A stretch of 64,000 bases of DNA from Diadophis punctatus similis (GCA_023053685.1 JALIGW010000002.1:165981034-166045033), one strand, 5' to 3'. Shown: positions 36,078 through 47,386, counted from the stretch's first letter. A program made the numbers and translations. Notes: a model not told the origin generated them from the letters alone.

Positions 36078-36259
36078 CAATAAAGGAGAATATTCGTAGC
36101 TCAGGGTTGAATTGAGGGGTCCTTAGTGCTCTCTGAGCTTGCTTATTTTGTTGCAGACATTTCATTACCCTAACTAGGTAACATCATCAGTGCTAGTTAG
36201 AGTAATGAAACGTCTTCAAGAAAAGAAGCAAGCTCAGAGAGCACCAAGGACCCTTCAAA
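36078..36259. repeat. Foldback insertion with a 10-bp direct repeat
   Basis: The arms GGTCCTTAGTGCTCTCTGAGC (from 36119) and its imperfect inverse near 36230-36252 can pair. The flanks TAAGGAATAT (36068-36077 and 36260-36269) are identical, as for a target-site duplication. Class unknown. Confidence 0.5.
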
Positions 36260-36860
36260 TAAGGAATATTGGATGGGAATAAGTATCCATTAATCCAAAC
36301 TTCTTGTTTCCACTGATCAGTGACGTATCCTTAACACAGGAGGCAAAGTGCTTTTCAAACCCAACAACAGTTTTCTTTAACAATGGAATTTTCTACTGTG
36401 TAGTCTTTTCACAATTATTTGTGGGCTGAAAATTATTTCCTGTATATATTAACCTACCACCAAGCAATGCTTTGCTATGTGTGTATTTGGTATTTCACAT
36501 ACAGTAGTACAATCACAGTGTTGTATCCATTCTTGTTTTATCTATAGATCTAAAGGCTCCTTATGTGGAATTGTTATATCACTGCAAGGGATGGAAAGAG
36601 AACTGCAGTACGTTAGGGCACTAAAAAAAGCTTGAATAGGTGATAAAGGTCAGATAGGTTAATAAAGAGAACATTTACAAAGAATTAATACTCTACATTA
36701 TAAATATATTCTGTTCAAGGAAGTTTAAAACCTGTCTGGTTGCTCTGTTTGATTAAAACCTTAACTAGTCATTTTCATAAAAGTCCACACTACTTTATAC
36801 TTTCACACTAGCCGATTCTGAGTCTAGTTGTCTATGTCTGAAATTATTGCATTTGCTTAC

Positions 36861-37003
36861 CTGGGCATCAAACTTTCCAGCATTGTGGAGAAATGTCATG
36901 CAGATCTCATGCAAACCTCGAATCTCACAAGAGTTGTTTTCAAAGCATTCAAATACACTGCAGCCAACATCACCAGCACTGACCAGGCAGTGCTGGATTT
37001 CAG
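36861..37003 (-). CDS. STC2: STC2 coding exon 2
   Basis: The 143-bp exon covers the rest of Ala51 to Gln98. It opens after TTTTCAG and closes at CCCAG|GTAAGC. It carries the conserved core cysteines C56, C65, C70, C76 and C85. It also carries the N-glycosylation sequon at N73 (FENNSCEIRG) and the MTFLHNAGKFDAQ segment typical of stanniocalcins. Confidence 0.96.
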
Positions 37004-39120
37004 CTGAAAATGAACAGTCACCACAGTAAATGTCTATAACTATTATATATACCTGTAGGCAAAAGAATACTTGTTAACAACTTCTTCATTTCAAAAGAGG
37101 AACAGAGTGGTAATGGAGATTATTGCTTTGTAAACAATAATATAATCAGAAGAGAAAGTCACTGTAAAATCCATATCTGAACTAATTTAATGACACAAGT
37201 CAATATGATGCAGTAGTTCAAATTATTACACTGAACTGGAGAGACAAGTTAAAATCCCCATCCAGGCCACAAAAATCACTGGGTAGTCCTGAAAATCACT
37301 CTCATTTTAATCTACCTCAAAGGGTTGTTATATAGATAAATGGAATGAGATTCAAGTATACCTTTTTGATCATCATCATGTAAGGAAAGGTAATTAAAAA
37401 TATTGGGTTGATTTGATCGTCATGAATTAAGGTCCAAAATTCAATATAAGTTCAAAGAAAACTGCACCCGAGAAAGTGATGCAACTATTTATTGGGTCTT
37501 CTCATCTGAACCAGTGTCCTCAAATACTTCTTTTAAAGTAAGCACATCTTTAAATTAGTGAAATCATTCACAAAGTTTCAGATAAATCTGCAGGTCAGAG
37601 CTCCCCACCCCTAATTTTCTGGTTTCCTTGACTACTCTTGAAAATGGATTATATTTTTTTCTATTCTATGCATATTTACCAGCATACAACAACATTGTGT
37701 TAAATGAGTTAAATATCAAAGTGAAACCCAGATCACTGACAACAGTAATAGAAAAACTAGACATTTTGCAACCACCTCCTCCAAGGATATCCAAGCCACA
37801 TAAGACCCCAGAGATTTCCTTCTAATACATTACAGAAAACAGGAATGTCTAAAAAGGGCAAGTACAAGCCAATCCTGGGATTAGTTGCATAGAAATAGAA
37901 TACTGCAAAAGAAATAATGCAGCCAACCTCTCCTTTAAGGGGGGAGGGGGGAAGGAGAGATCCGACCAGTCTTAAAAAGCAAAAGGAGATATGCCTTCTT
38001 TTCAACGAGGCTGCCTGCGCTGTTTTATACAGAAAGGGGAAGCTGCACATTAGCAAAGAGGGAAAAAGTGTTCCTTTGTCCAGCGTTGTGTAAGTGTGGA
38101 GCTTGGATTTTTTTTTTTGTAGGGTTTAGGTGCGGAGCCCAGTTTTTAGCTTTACCCTGCACCGGATCGCATGCGAGAGTTTCGATCACATGCCCTGACC
38201 TCCGCGGGCTGAGCGTTGCCTGGAGGGCTGATTCACGTGTGGACGTAGTTGTCTACTCCTGGCATCATATGGGCAAGCAGGCATATATCCTGCTTGCCCA
38301 GTAGCTTCAAAGACTTGGGGCAGCCAGCGCCCCTACTGTGAACAAGTGGGGAATAACCCGGGAAGGGGTCTCCCAAATGTCTTTCCATTTATGCTAGGCA
38401 AAGGACCCAATAAGATGATTTTTGAAAAAGCTAAAAGGATGGGAGAAAATACCCCCCCACACTAGTTGGATGCCTCGCTTGCAGCCGAAAAAGGATCTTC
38501 AGGACTTTTGTTCGAGCCTAGTCACCTCTGAACGTCTTCCCCCTACTGCATTAAATGCTAAACCTGCGCCGACGCCTGTGCCCTCCCCTCCTTCTGCCTT
38601 CCTTTTAATTTAGAGGGTGGGGGCTGAGATATTTAAGACGTGCAAAAGCAAACGCGGTTCTCGCAAGCTGCCCTTCTAAGCGTGGGCTTTTATTTTAAAG
38701 CGGAGCAAGAGAGCGCTGTCCTTCCGATGATGATAATCTATCTTGGTTTAACTTTCCCTACGGGATTGCTTTCCCTGTGGGACGACTTTCTTTGCCTAGT
38801 TAAAAGATGGAAGTGTTGCCTCTATATACAGTAGTTCAAATGGTGGAACACGTGCTTGGCTAGCCAGAGCTTCCAAGCTACTGCAAGCACTTCTATTTCC
38901 TTCGCCGACTTCTGCTTGTCACTCCCAGCGCCTATATACGAACGGTGCTTATCACCTAGCGACGCAACTCCTATCTCAGGCACACGCTGCACTAAAGTGT
39001 AGCGTTATTATATCACTAAATCCCCGCACACCTGGTTCTGGACTTAAAACGCAGCTTCCTCGCCTCAGAAACCGAACCGTGCACGGGTGCGTTTCGATCC
39101 TCAAAGAAATAATCGCGTAC
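37004..39120 (-). other. STC2 intron 1
   Basis: This 2.1-kb intron has no recognised transposon. It has a perfect 11-bp-arm hairpin at 38270-38298 (GGGCAAGCAGG / CCTGCTTGCCC). The part near exon 1 is GC-rich. Confidence 0.85.
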
Positions 39121-39271
39121 CTGAATTTTGCAGAGACATCCGCCCTTTTTGCTGAGGAGCTCTGTCCTGGCCACCTTCCGGAGGATGCGTGGCTTCGGTG
39201 CCCACTACCGCATCCACACTTGCAAAGACCAACGCCAGGGCCACCAATTTCCGTAAGCACTCTGCACACAT
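39121..39271 (-). CDS. STC2: STC2 coding exon 1
   Basis: It encodes residues 1-50 plus one base of codon 51. The start is the ATG at 39269-39271, giving MCAECLRKLV, which matches the known STC2 N-terminus. An in-frame upstream Met eight codons earlier is not supported by the family. Residues 1-24 form a signal peptide (hydrophobic ALALVFASVDAVVG), with expected cleavage before TEATHPPEG. The exon ends in the N-terminal segment SLQNS. The donor is G|GTACGC, at 39120 downward on the minus strand. The 5' UTR lies above 39271, but its start is not defined. Confidence 0.95.
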
Positions 39272-41300
39272 GGTCCTTGTGTGTACCCAAACCACGCCGA
39301 CTTGGAGGCCGCCAAGCCCCCCCTCCGCGCCCTTCTCTCTCGGCTTCTTTTGCGAAAGACCCAGAATCTCCTACCGTCCCAAGTACGCAGAGACAGCGCG
39401 AAGCGAACGGCGCTGATAGAAGTACTGAAAGTGGCCCGGAAAGGCAACGGATGGTTCCTCAAATACGTCTCAAAGCTCGGGTGTCACTTGAATGAAGGAG
39501 TCCAGCAGATGTTGTCCGCCAACCTGACCAACCGGAGCCTCTATTTCACTCTGACACCACGCTCGGGGGCGTGGCCTCCCCCAAAGTATTACTACGCAAC
39601 TCGAGGGAGCCGCGGTTATATCTCGGGATGCGAAGTTGCTGCATCAAACTGCAGGTTGCAAAAGCAAGCAGCGGCGGTCGCGTTTAAGTTGATCGCGACA
39701 AAGCCAAGGGCTTTGCATCGAGTGCAAGATCGGCGGGAAAAGCCACGCTATTGCAGTGGAAGAGAACAGGATTTGGAGTGATTTAAATTCTCCCCTCCAT
39801 TAATTTAGTATACCCCCCCCCCCTTCTGTACGTAAGCAGACGACCATACCTACCGGTGATGCTAGCAAAAAAAAAAAAAAGCGCCAAGGTAGACAAAGGC
39901 CACTAGTTAAGGAGAAATTTCTTTAGGTAAATGGAAGATTCTCTTATCTTGTGTAACAGCACACGGAATTAGTACGAATAGCAAAAGGCGCGACCTGGGG
40001 GTAGGTTGCGAAGATCCAATTTCGAATGAGACACGGTGGCAAGAGAAGCCTAAAGCATTTGCAATCTGCTCTGAAAAGTGGAAGGGCCGAGTTTTGATTC
40101 GAGATCCACTTGAGTTTCTGGGTCCGACCCAGAGGACTCTTAAATTGGGAAGCGCCCGCGCGCGCACAATACTCATGCACGCCCAGGTTGATGATACGAG
40201 CAGCCTTTTGATGATCTGGGTTCATTTTCTTTATAACTTAAGTTTGCAGCACGAGGCGTTTTATAACTGCCTAGAACTCCTGTTCCCTTCCTTGAAACGG
40301 GGTGGGAGTGTTTGTGCCCTTTTGCTGAATGGAAAAATAAAGATAGACAATGTTCCAATGGGGGGGGGGGAGAGTTGAGTTTGCTCCATATTAAACCGTC
40401 TCCATCTCCGATCTTACCGCGCTCCCGGTCACGAGGATTTCAATTTGCAGGCCTGCGCATTACTATAGGGGAGGGGGGCGAGAACCCTTTCTTCTGTAAC
40501 TCCACCGCAGTCGTTGCATCATCTATGTTTTATACTCACGAATTTGCTTTAAAAAAAAAAGTCCTGCCCTCCTCCCCCCCCCCCACGTCTGCATGAAACC
40601 TGAAGCAATTGAAACCTTTTCTAAGGACAGTGAAGTGGGTGGGTCCCACCTCGAATTCTCGCCGAAAGCAAACCTTCCGGGCTGAGTCATCCGGGGGCCG
40701 CTAAGTGCAAACTACGATATCATCAATTCAAATCAAGCGACCACCACCTCCCCATTTGCTTAGAGAGGAAGGCGGGAAAAGCAGGTGGCGGCGTTGATGG
40801 GCTGAGGGGGCGCGCCTTTTTTTTTAACCCTCTCCCGCCTTCCTGCATTGAAGCTGCGGCAACCGACTTGGGAAATTTCATCAGACGCGCCACCAACTTC
40901 TTGCCTCTAGCGCTGTACTGCGAAGGAAAGGCGATGCGGACTCCCCGGGCCTGTCTGGCTAGTGCGAGCGAAGCTGCTAGCCGAGGAGGAGGAGGAGGAG
41001 AAAGAGCAGACGGCTCAGTCCCGGCGCTCTAGGTTAGGGCCGGGCCAAGCTGACTTCCCGGAGGAGGAGGGGCGGCGCAGCGCAGGGAGGAATGTCTTCA
41101 GCTGCCGCCGCCGCCGCGGTTCTCCTGCTCCCAGCTGTCAAAATGCAGTTGAGAGAATCCACTCACACCTCTAGCAGCAAGCGGTGTTCTGGGAGGAAGA
41201 CGTGACACTACGCGGCAGAGCCATGGACGTCCCTTCTTCAACTCCCCCCCCCCACGCCTCACCCAGCGCCAGGCATAGAAACCACGCTTCCTTTCAAGCC
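39272..41300 (-). promoter_or_regulatory. STC2 5' UTR and probable promoter / CpG-rich region
   Basis: The sequence upstream of the STC2 start codon is rich in CG dinucleotides, especially 39272-39760 and 40840-41230, and lacks transposons. Visible elements are a GC/CACCC-type box GGGGCGTGGCC at 39567, a TATA-like AGATATAACC (minus strand) near 39616, and an AP-1-like TGAGTCA at about 40684. The transcription start is not determinable. CpG-island status is inferred by eye, not computed. Confidence 0.45.
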
Positions 41301-41786
41301 GCCTCCTGTACAAAGCATCACAAAGTTTCTTTGTTAAGATTTTTTTTCCAGGCCTTGCGTTGTGGAGAGAGAGAGAGAGAAAAGAGGGGAGGATAATTCA
41401 GGGGAAGATTATTTTGTGGGCTTGGGCTTTTTATTTATGACGGATCCCGGGTCATTCCTTCCAATAGTTACCATGCCTTTCATCTGCAAAGGTTTTCTCA
41501 AGGACCATTAAAAGCTGAAAATAATTGTTTATATGCCGCAAGCCAAACACTCAGAACAGTAACAATTTAAAACAATAGACAAAGCCTGCAGAGTGCAACA
41601 TTTAATTAAAAGCAAACCTGGAATAGAATTTTTAAGACACTTCTGAATGCTAGTAAAGACGTATTTTTTGCATATGGGGAGAGGGGGTATTCAAAAAAAC
41701 CATTGGGCTGCCACCACTGAAAAAGTCCTGTGTTCAATGGATTAACATGCCACCATATTCTAAGTTCCCCAGTCACAGGTATGCAT

Positions 41787-41937
41787 CAGTGGTGGGTTGC
41801 TCCTGGTTCGGCCCAGTTCTAAGAACCGGTAGCACCAGTGGTGGGAGGCTCTGCCCACCCGCCCGTAACGCTTCTGCGCATGTGTAGAAGTGGCGCGCAC
41901 GCGAACCGGTAGTAAAGGGTTTTAGAACCCACTACTG
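41787..41937. mobile_element. hAT MITE with perfect 8-bp TSD
   Basis: The ends are CAGTGGTGGGTTGCTCC and TTTTAGAACCCACTACTG. The duplication GTATGCAT is exact at 41779-41786 and 41938-41945. The same family is at 55595-55744 (inverted) and, with a different interior, at 60996-61432. Confidence 0.93.
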
Positions 41938-41945
41938 GTATGCAT

Positions 41946-42724
41946 GACTGAATTGAAAAAAAGATTATTTTGAGAAAAGATGGAGGATTTACAGGTTTAA
42001 CTAGAGAAGAAAGAGACTCACAAAAATGAAGGTGAAGTTTACTATAAAATGCCTATCAGTAGTTTACTCTGCAAAGTATGCTTAGGTATGGATTCATTTG
42101 CAACATGGTGCTTTCACCTGGTTAACTGAAAACACAAAGACCTTGCATTGCTCCTGAATTAAAATGCTGTTGAGTGGGTACCAAATAATGCTAGCATGAA
42201 ACTGGCTCTCCCATTGTGTCCTTTGGTCACTGCCTCTGCTAAATCACTGACAAATGGTATCTTGATTCCACTGATACATCCACTATCTTCAAGGTGATTT
42301 CTAACTTTGTTGCCATACCCTTTCAGCACATAGGATGGCTCATGGCTATTTCCATGCTCTCTTTCAATTCAGCTCTCTTTCTGGGCCTTTGCCCACTACT
42401 GATAAAGGGTATTCCTCATGCATGTCTAACTGTGTACAAACATGCTCCGACAACGTATTTTTCCTTTCCTGTCTCCTGATGTTGCTTTGATCTGAAGTGA
42501 AATGGTTTTAAGTTGTCTAGCTATAACTGATGTTAAAGTAATGCTTTTCCCCTCAAGCTAATGGCATTTAACAGTAGCCATAATTTGTCTAAAATCTTTT
42601 ATACTTCACCATTTTGGAAATTAAGTCAGGTAATGAGTAGTGGATGGGATCAAAACAGCTGATAGTGGATGTTTCAGGTTAATGTTGGAGTGCTCCTTAA
42701 CTTTTCCCTGATTAACCTCATGTA
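41946..42724. other. Intergenic stretch without a supported gene
   Basis: I see no recognisable gene or repeat between the hAT MITE and the mariner-like MITE. Confidence 0.5.
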
Positions 42725-42878
42725 TAGGTAGTCCTCTACTTATGACCACAATTGATATATTTTTCTTGTTAAGTGAGACATTTAGTGAGTTTTGCCCCAT
42801 TTTATGATCATTCTTGCCACAGTTGTTAAGTGAATCACTGCAGTTTATAAGTTAGTAACCTGGTTGTTAAGTGAATCT

Positions 42879-43134
42879 TGTTAGATCCGGAGATGAAAGG
42901 ACGACATGAGACTGGAGTCAAAACAACCAGTCTTTATTCATAGGAACAGCAACAGAACAGATAAGACGCTAATGCAGTAGATCGGTACAGAATTCTCCTC
43001 AGCCGCGTTTGACAGCTCTATTTAAGGCGGCTGTCAAACGCGGCAGCCAATTGGGGAGCTGGCTTCTCCCGCTTTAGCAGCCGTCCAATCAGTGGCGACG
43101 GCTGCTGTTGCTGACGACGTGGGAGGACGTAACA
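42879..43134 (-). repeat. 3' LTR of gypsy element 2
   Basis: 256 bp. It starts TGTTAGATCCGG and ends GGACGTAACA on the plus strand. Confidence 0.94.
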
Positions 43135-44456
43135 CCCCTCCCTCCCCGGAAAGAACACACGTAGTCTTCCAAGTAGGCTGGGCGCCTGCGCAGCCTCATG
43201 GACCGCCTCAGTGGTGCAGGGCTGCTGGGAACAGCCGGCAAAACTTCGGACGGAGTTGGGGAGGCTTCCGGAGACAATTGCGGACTGCTGGCTGGAGAGG
43301 AACAACTAGCGGTGGCCAACGGAACAGCAGCAGGTATGTCAACAAGCGGCTCGGCGGGGTCAGGCGGGTCAGCCAACGGCACGGTTAATTGCGGGGAAAC
43401 CAAATCTGGAACTTGGGTGCTGGGCACCAAGGTGGATTCTGCCAGGCTGCGCCCTCTGAGCTGGTCAAGGTGCCGCCTCCAGATGCGGCCATCCGCTAAT
43501 TGGACCCTGTAAGAGCAGGGGCCTGTTAGCTCAGTGACAAGGCCAGGCAACCAACGCGGCTCCCCCCCATACTGTTGTGCAAAAATGGCATCGCCCACCA
43601 TAAAACCCCGCCCCCTGGCGTGCAGGACAGGGGAAGGCTCAGATGTGTAACCTGGGTGCAGCCTGTCCAAGTCCGTTCTCAGGCGACGGCCCATGAGTGT
43701 TTCAGCTGGGCTTCGATTTGTGGCAGGGCAGGGGGTGGTGTGTTGAGCCAGGAGATACGCGGAGACCCTGTCCTGCCAGTTCACAGCCCCCCAACGGCTT
43801 AGAGCCTCCTTGGCAGACCTCACAGCCCTCTCAGCCCGGCCATTGCTCGCAGGATGCCAGGGAGCGGTCAGGGCCTGGCGGATGCCATGTGAGGATAGGA
43901 ACAGGTGGAACCTAGTGGATGTGAATTGGGGACCATTGTCTGACACCACAACGTCAGGGTACCCATGGGTAGCGAATAACCTCATCAAATATCGTATCAA
44001 GGAGTCAGAGGTGGTGTTAGTCATCAATTCCACTTCAACCCACCCAGAAAATGCATCCACTACTACTAAGAATTGGTGACCCTGATAGGGGCCTGCAAGG
44101 TCAAGGTGAATGCGAGACCAAGGCCCCCTAGATATCTCCCAGGATCTCGGGGGGGCAGTGGGCGGAGCCGACCTTGAGGATTGGCAGGTTTGGCAGGTTT
44201 GGCATAGGGCCACCCATCTCTCAATCTCCTGGTCCATCCCTGGCCACCAAACATAACTCCTTCCCAGAGCTTTCATCCTGACCACCCCTGGGTGGCACAA
44301 ATGTAAACGTTCGAGGATGGGCCTATGTAGGGGAGGAGGTGCAACTACCCTGGTGCCCCAAAGAAGGCAGCCCTGTTGTGTGGACAGCTCCAGGTGGCGG
44401 TGATGATAAGGCAGGTAGTGGTGTTCCACGGATCCCGGGGGCCAACCCCTCATCAC
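43089..44456 (-). CDS. Gypsy pol C-terminal part: integrase
   Basis: A 455-codon minus ORF. It carries an H2C2 zinc-binding region with LHLCHPG and CQTCQTC (a 9-bp tandem repeat adds an extra QTC), then the integrase core with D119, D173 and E209 in a D-35-E spacing. After that come a GPY/F-like module (TGPCSYRVQL) and an Arg-rich Pro/Ser tail. I see no chromodomain. It joins the upstream RT/RNase H ORF (44453-46222) with a frame change just upstream, around 44510-44530, so the two were once one frame. The stop lies 46 bp inside the 3' LTR. It is collinear with the older copy at 5.3-7.1 kb. Confidence 0.9.
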   Translation of the reverse strand: MMRGWPPGSVEHHYLPYHHRHLELSTQQGCLLWGTRVVAPPPLHRPILERLHLCHPGVVRMKALGRSYVWWPGMDQEIERWVALCQTCQTCQSSRSAPPTAPPRSWEISRGPWSRIHLDLAGPYQGHQFLVVVDAFSGWVEVELMTNTTSDSLIRYLMRLFATHGYPDVVVSDNGPQFTSTRFHLFLSSHGIRQALTAPWHPASNGRAERAVRSAKEALSRWGAVNWQDRVSAYLLAQHTTPCPATNRSPAETLMGRRLRTDLDRLHPGYTSEPSPVLHARGRGFMVGDAIFAQQYGGEPRWLPGLVTELTGPCSYRVQLADGRIWRRHLDQLRGRSLAESTLVPSTQVPDLVSPQLTVPLADPPDPAEPLVDIPAAVPLATASCSSPASSPQLSPEASPTPSEVLPAVPSSPAPLRRSMRLRRRPAYLEDYVCSFRGGRGVTSSHVVSNSSRRH

Positions 44457-46222
44457 CCAGTCGAGAACTTGCCGAAGGATGGGGTCGCGTGCAGTGTGTG
44501 TGGCAATGTCTGAGGCTTGTATGGGGCGGGGGCTAGTTCCTCAATCTGGAGTATTTCAGATGCTGGTGCAGGGTCCTCAATGGAGAGGGGTAAGGGGCAG
44601 CGGCTGAGGCCATCAGCATTCGACATGGCCTTGCCAGGCCTGTAGGCTAAAGAGTATGAATATGTTGTGAGGAATTCCATCCAGCGGGACATGCGGGGAG
44701 ACAAATATTGAGGTGTTTGGCGGTCGCCCGCCAAGAGCCCCAGGAGGGGCTTATGGTCAGTGAACAACTGAAATGGGCGACCATAAAGGTAGTCGTGGAA
44801 ACGTTTAACGGATGCCACTAATGCCAGAGCCTCGCGGTCGGTCTGGCTGTAATTGCGTTCAGTGGTAGAGAGGGTTCTGGAGAAGTATGCAATTGGAGCC
44901 TCACATCCGTTAGGGAGAATGTGTGCTAGGACTGCTCCAATGCCATACGGGGAGGCATCTGCAGCTAGGGAGAGTGGCCAGTCCTGATTGTACTGGACCA
45001 GAACCGCATCAGATGTGAGGAGGGATTTGACCAGTTGGAAAGCATGGTGAGCCTCAGGCCTCCAGTGCCAGGGCCTGTTGGAATCTAGGAGCCGATGGAG
45101 GGGCTCAGCACAAGTGGCCTTCTGTGGTAGGAAAATGTTATAAAAGTTAAGAAGGCCTAAGAATGCCTGTAGCTCAGCTTTGCAAGTTGGGGCAGGGGCC
45201 TGTTTGATAGCTGCAACCTTAGAAGGGGTCGGATGGATGCCTGCTGAATCGATAAGGAAACCCAGGAACTCAACGCTGGGCACTCCAATCACGCATTTGC
45301 TGCGCTTTAACTTAAGGCCTGTCTTGCGAAAACGGAGGAGGGCAGCTCTGACTCTAGAGTGGAGCTCCTGTGGATTGTTTGCGGAAATGAGGATGTCGTC
45401 GAAGTAGGGGACGACCCCTGGGAGACCAAATAAGAGGCGTTCCATTAAGTTTTGGAAGAGGCCGGGGGCTACACTCACGCCAAACTGGAGACGGCGGCAT
45501 TTTAAAGCACCCCGGTGGGTGACGATGGTTTGAGCATCCGCGGTGATGTCATCCACCGGGAGCTGCTGGTAGGCCTGCGCCATGTCCAGTTTGGCGAAAG
45601 TCGAGCCCCGGCCAAGGGAGTGGAGCAGATGTTGAACCACAGGAATGGGATAGGGGTGGGCTTGCAGGGCCTTGTTGAGGGTGCTCTTGTAGTCCCCACA
45701 TAAGCGAATAGAACCATCAGGCCGTAAGGGAATGACCACTGGAGTTTCCCATTTGGCGTGGTCAGTAGGCTCTAGAACCCCCTGGGCCAGTAACTTATCG
45801 ATTTCTGCGTCCACCTTTGCTTTTAAAGCAAAAGGGACCCGCCTTGGTTTGAGACGGATTGGGGCGATTTTGGGGTCTAGGTTTAGGGAGATGGGGTTTC
45901 CCACATACCTGCCCAACTTATCATTAAATACATCAGAAAATTCCTGGAAAAGGGAGCTGTTATCAGTGGGGGAGATGGTGTGCACACCAGAAAGCGAGAT
46001 GCCCAGAGCATCAAACCACTCCAAACCCAAGAGGGAGGGCAGAGACCCAGACACCACAATGAGGGGCAATTTCCCTGTGAAGGAGCCCTTTTCTACAAGG
46101 ACATGGGCCTCCCCCAGGATGGGAATGTTGGTTCCCTGATAATCCCTTAAGAGGATGTTGCATGGGGAAAGGGATGATTCCAGAAGGGAAGGCACAAGGC
46201 GGTTCAAAGTGGCCCAGGACAC
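44453..46222 (-). CDS. Gypsy pol: RT and RNase H, protease start broken
   Basis: A 589-codon minus ORF. It starts just after where the protease active site should be (the present start is WATLNR-like sequence), followed by the rest of the protease fold. RT then has LDMAQAYQQLPV, FGVSVAPGLFQ and the catalytic YFDD at 273-276. RNase H has AADAS (D423), a Glu near 464 and TDHKPLLGL (D489). Upstream, the protease motif is lost: a His codon stands where the catalytic Asp would be, and a few bases are missing, which shifts the frame. The ORF end is out of frame with integrase. The RT/RNase H part itself looks undamaged. Confidence 0.9.
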   Translation of the reverse strand: MSWATLNRLVPSLLESSLSPCNILLRDYQGTNIPILGEAHVLVEKGSFTGKLPLIVVSGSLPSLLGLEWFDALGISLSGVHTISPTDNSSLFQEFSDVFNDKLGRYVGNPISLNLDPKIAPIRLKPRRVPFALKAKVDAEIDKLLAQGVLEPTDHAKWETPVVIPLRPDGSIRLCGDYKSTLNKALQAHPYPIPVVQHLLHSLGRGSTFAKLDMAQAYQQLPVDDITADAQTIVTHRGALKCRRLQFGVSVAPGLFQNLMERLLFGLPGVVPYFDDILISANNPQELHSRVRAALLRFRKTGLKLKRSKCVIGVPSVEFLGFLIDSAGIHPTPSKVAAIKQAPAPTCKAELQAFLGLLNFYNIFLPQKATCAEPLHRLLDSNRPWHWRPEAHHAFQLVKSLLTSDAVLVQYNQDWPLSLAADASPYGIGAVLAHILPNGCEAPIAYFSRTLSTTERNYSQTDREALALVASVKRFHDYLYGRPFQLFTDHKPLLGLLAGDRQTPQYLSPRMSRWMEFLTTYSYSLAYRPGKAMSNADGLSRCPLPLSIEDPAPASEILQIEELAPAPYKPQTLPHTLHATPSFGKFSTG

Positions 46223-46372
46223 TATGGACTTCCATTAAGCAAGGGGCCCCTTCCAGTTTAACCTCAAGCCAGATTTTTTTCCTTCCCCCCCCCGGCAGTG
46301 AGACAAACCTCCTCCGGTAACACAGCATTGGTTTGCCTAACAGACAGAAAATCATCAGGAGGCTTTTGCTGG

Positions 46373-47257
46373 CTAGCCAGGAACGGTCGAGGTGCTGATT
46401 GGATAGCGCTTCCCCCCCCCCATCGAGCGGCAGACTCTGGCGAGATGGCCGAACTTTCCGCAGCGGCGGCAGGTGGCGGTTCGGAACCGGCAGGAGCTGC
46501 GAGGGTGGGGGTCTCCGCAGCTGGGGCAAGGGAAGGATGGAGTGCGTCGAGGTGGTTGTTGCTGTTGTTGTTGTTGTGGTTGCTGAGGTGGCCATCTTCG
46601 CTGGGTTGTCGTTTTGAGGCGGTGGACGGAGGTGTTGGCATCTTCGGGCGCTATTTGGTCGGTGTCCTCATGATGCACGCCGAGGGGCTGCTGGGCTTGA
46701 GCGGTGGGTGGCTGTGATCGCTGGATTTCGGCAGCGGAATGGGTGGACATCTCGGCCGCTTGGGCTTCATCCAGGGCCACTGTTAGGCTTAGCTCTGTGC
46801 GGGCGAGGAGTCGGCGCTGGAGGCGGATGTCTCGCACTCCGCATACGAGCTGCTGCAGCAATGCATCGTCGAGGTTGGGAAATTCACAGTTCAGGGCAGC
46901 GAAGCGGAGGGCGGCCATATAGTTGTTGATTGGTTCCCCCTCTCTTTGCACTCGCTGCTGAAAAGCGAAGCGGCGAGCGATGCGCGACGGCGTGGGGGAG
47001 TAGTGATTTCTGAGCTTGTTCAGAAGATCCTCCCACGGCACGTTGTAGACTATCTGAGGGGCTACCAAGGCTCGGGCAGTGGCGAACATCTGGTGGCCGC
47101 AGGCATTCAGGAAGATGGCACGTTGGCGCGCGCTAGATAGCTCCGTGTAGTCGTTGGCTTGTAAGAAGCATTCAAAACGCTCCATGTAGGCGTCCCAGGT
47201 TTCAGCTGCGGGACAAAAAATCTCAAACGATTTTGGGTCTGAGGTGATGCGTGCCAT
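46373..47257 (-). CDS. Gypsy gag
   Basis: A 294-codon minus ORF starting 147 bp inside the 5' LTR. The N-terminal part is a capsid-like region (WDAYMERFECFLQANDY, LRNHYSPTPSRIARRFAF, GEPINNYMAALR). It is followed by a Gln/Pro-rich stretch with a poly-Gln run (about 225-234). Two zinc knuckles close it: an atypical CX2CX3HX4C (C244-C256) and a canonical CX2CX4HX4C (C263-C276). The reading frame is lost shortly after the second knuckle, near a long C run on the plus strand (46412-46421). It is a nucleic-acid-packaging structural protein and appears intact. Confidence 0.9.
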   Translation of the reverse strand: MARITSDPKSFEIFCPAAETWDAYMERFECFLQANDYTELSSARQRAIFLNACGHQMFATARALVAPQIVYNVPWEDLLNKLRNHYSPTPSRIARRFAFQQRVQREGEPINNYMAALRFAALNCEFPNLDDALLQQLVCGVRDIRLQRRLLARTELSLTVALDEAQAAEMSTHSAAEIQRSQPPTAQAQQPLGVHHEDTDQIAPEDANTSVHRLKTTTQRRWPPQQPQQQQQQQPPRRTPSFPCPSCGDPHPRSSCRFRTATCRRCGKFGHLARVCRSMGGGKRYPISTSTVPG

Positions 47258-47386
47258 TATTGGAGGCGCGTGGTGGAAAGAGAAGAGAGAAAAAACCTTT
47301 GCTGAGGTGCTGTTCGGCCACAGGCAGAGTTACAGGCAGAGCGGTTGCCCAACTCTTATTGGGGCAGGGGGCGAGGGTCGCCGTAT

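Larger units (their letters stand above)
31673..36860 (-). other. STC2 intron 2
   Basis: This 5.2-kb intron holds one hAT MITE, one SINE and one foldback insertion, listed separately. From about 32510 to 36060 I see nothing recognisable. Confidence 0.9.

Noticed and set aside
38270..38298. A perfect 11-bp-arm hairpin in STC2 intron 1 as a regulatory RNA
   Set aside because: It is short, single, and lacks supporting structure or context.
39079..39495. Plus-strand ORFs over STC2 exon 1
   Set aside because: GC-rich antisense frames of a conserved coding exon are expected by chance.
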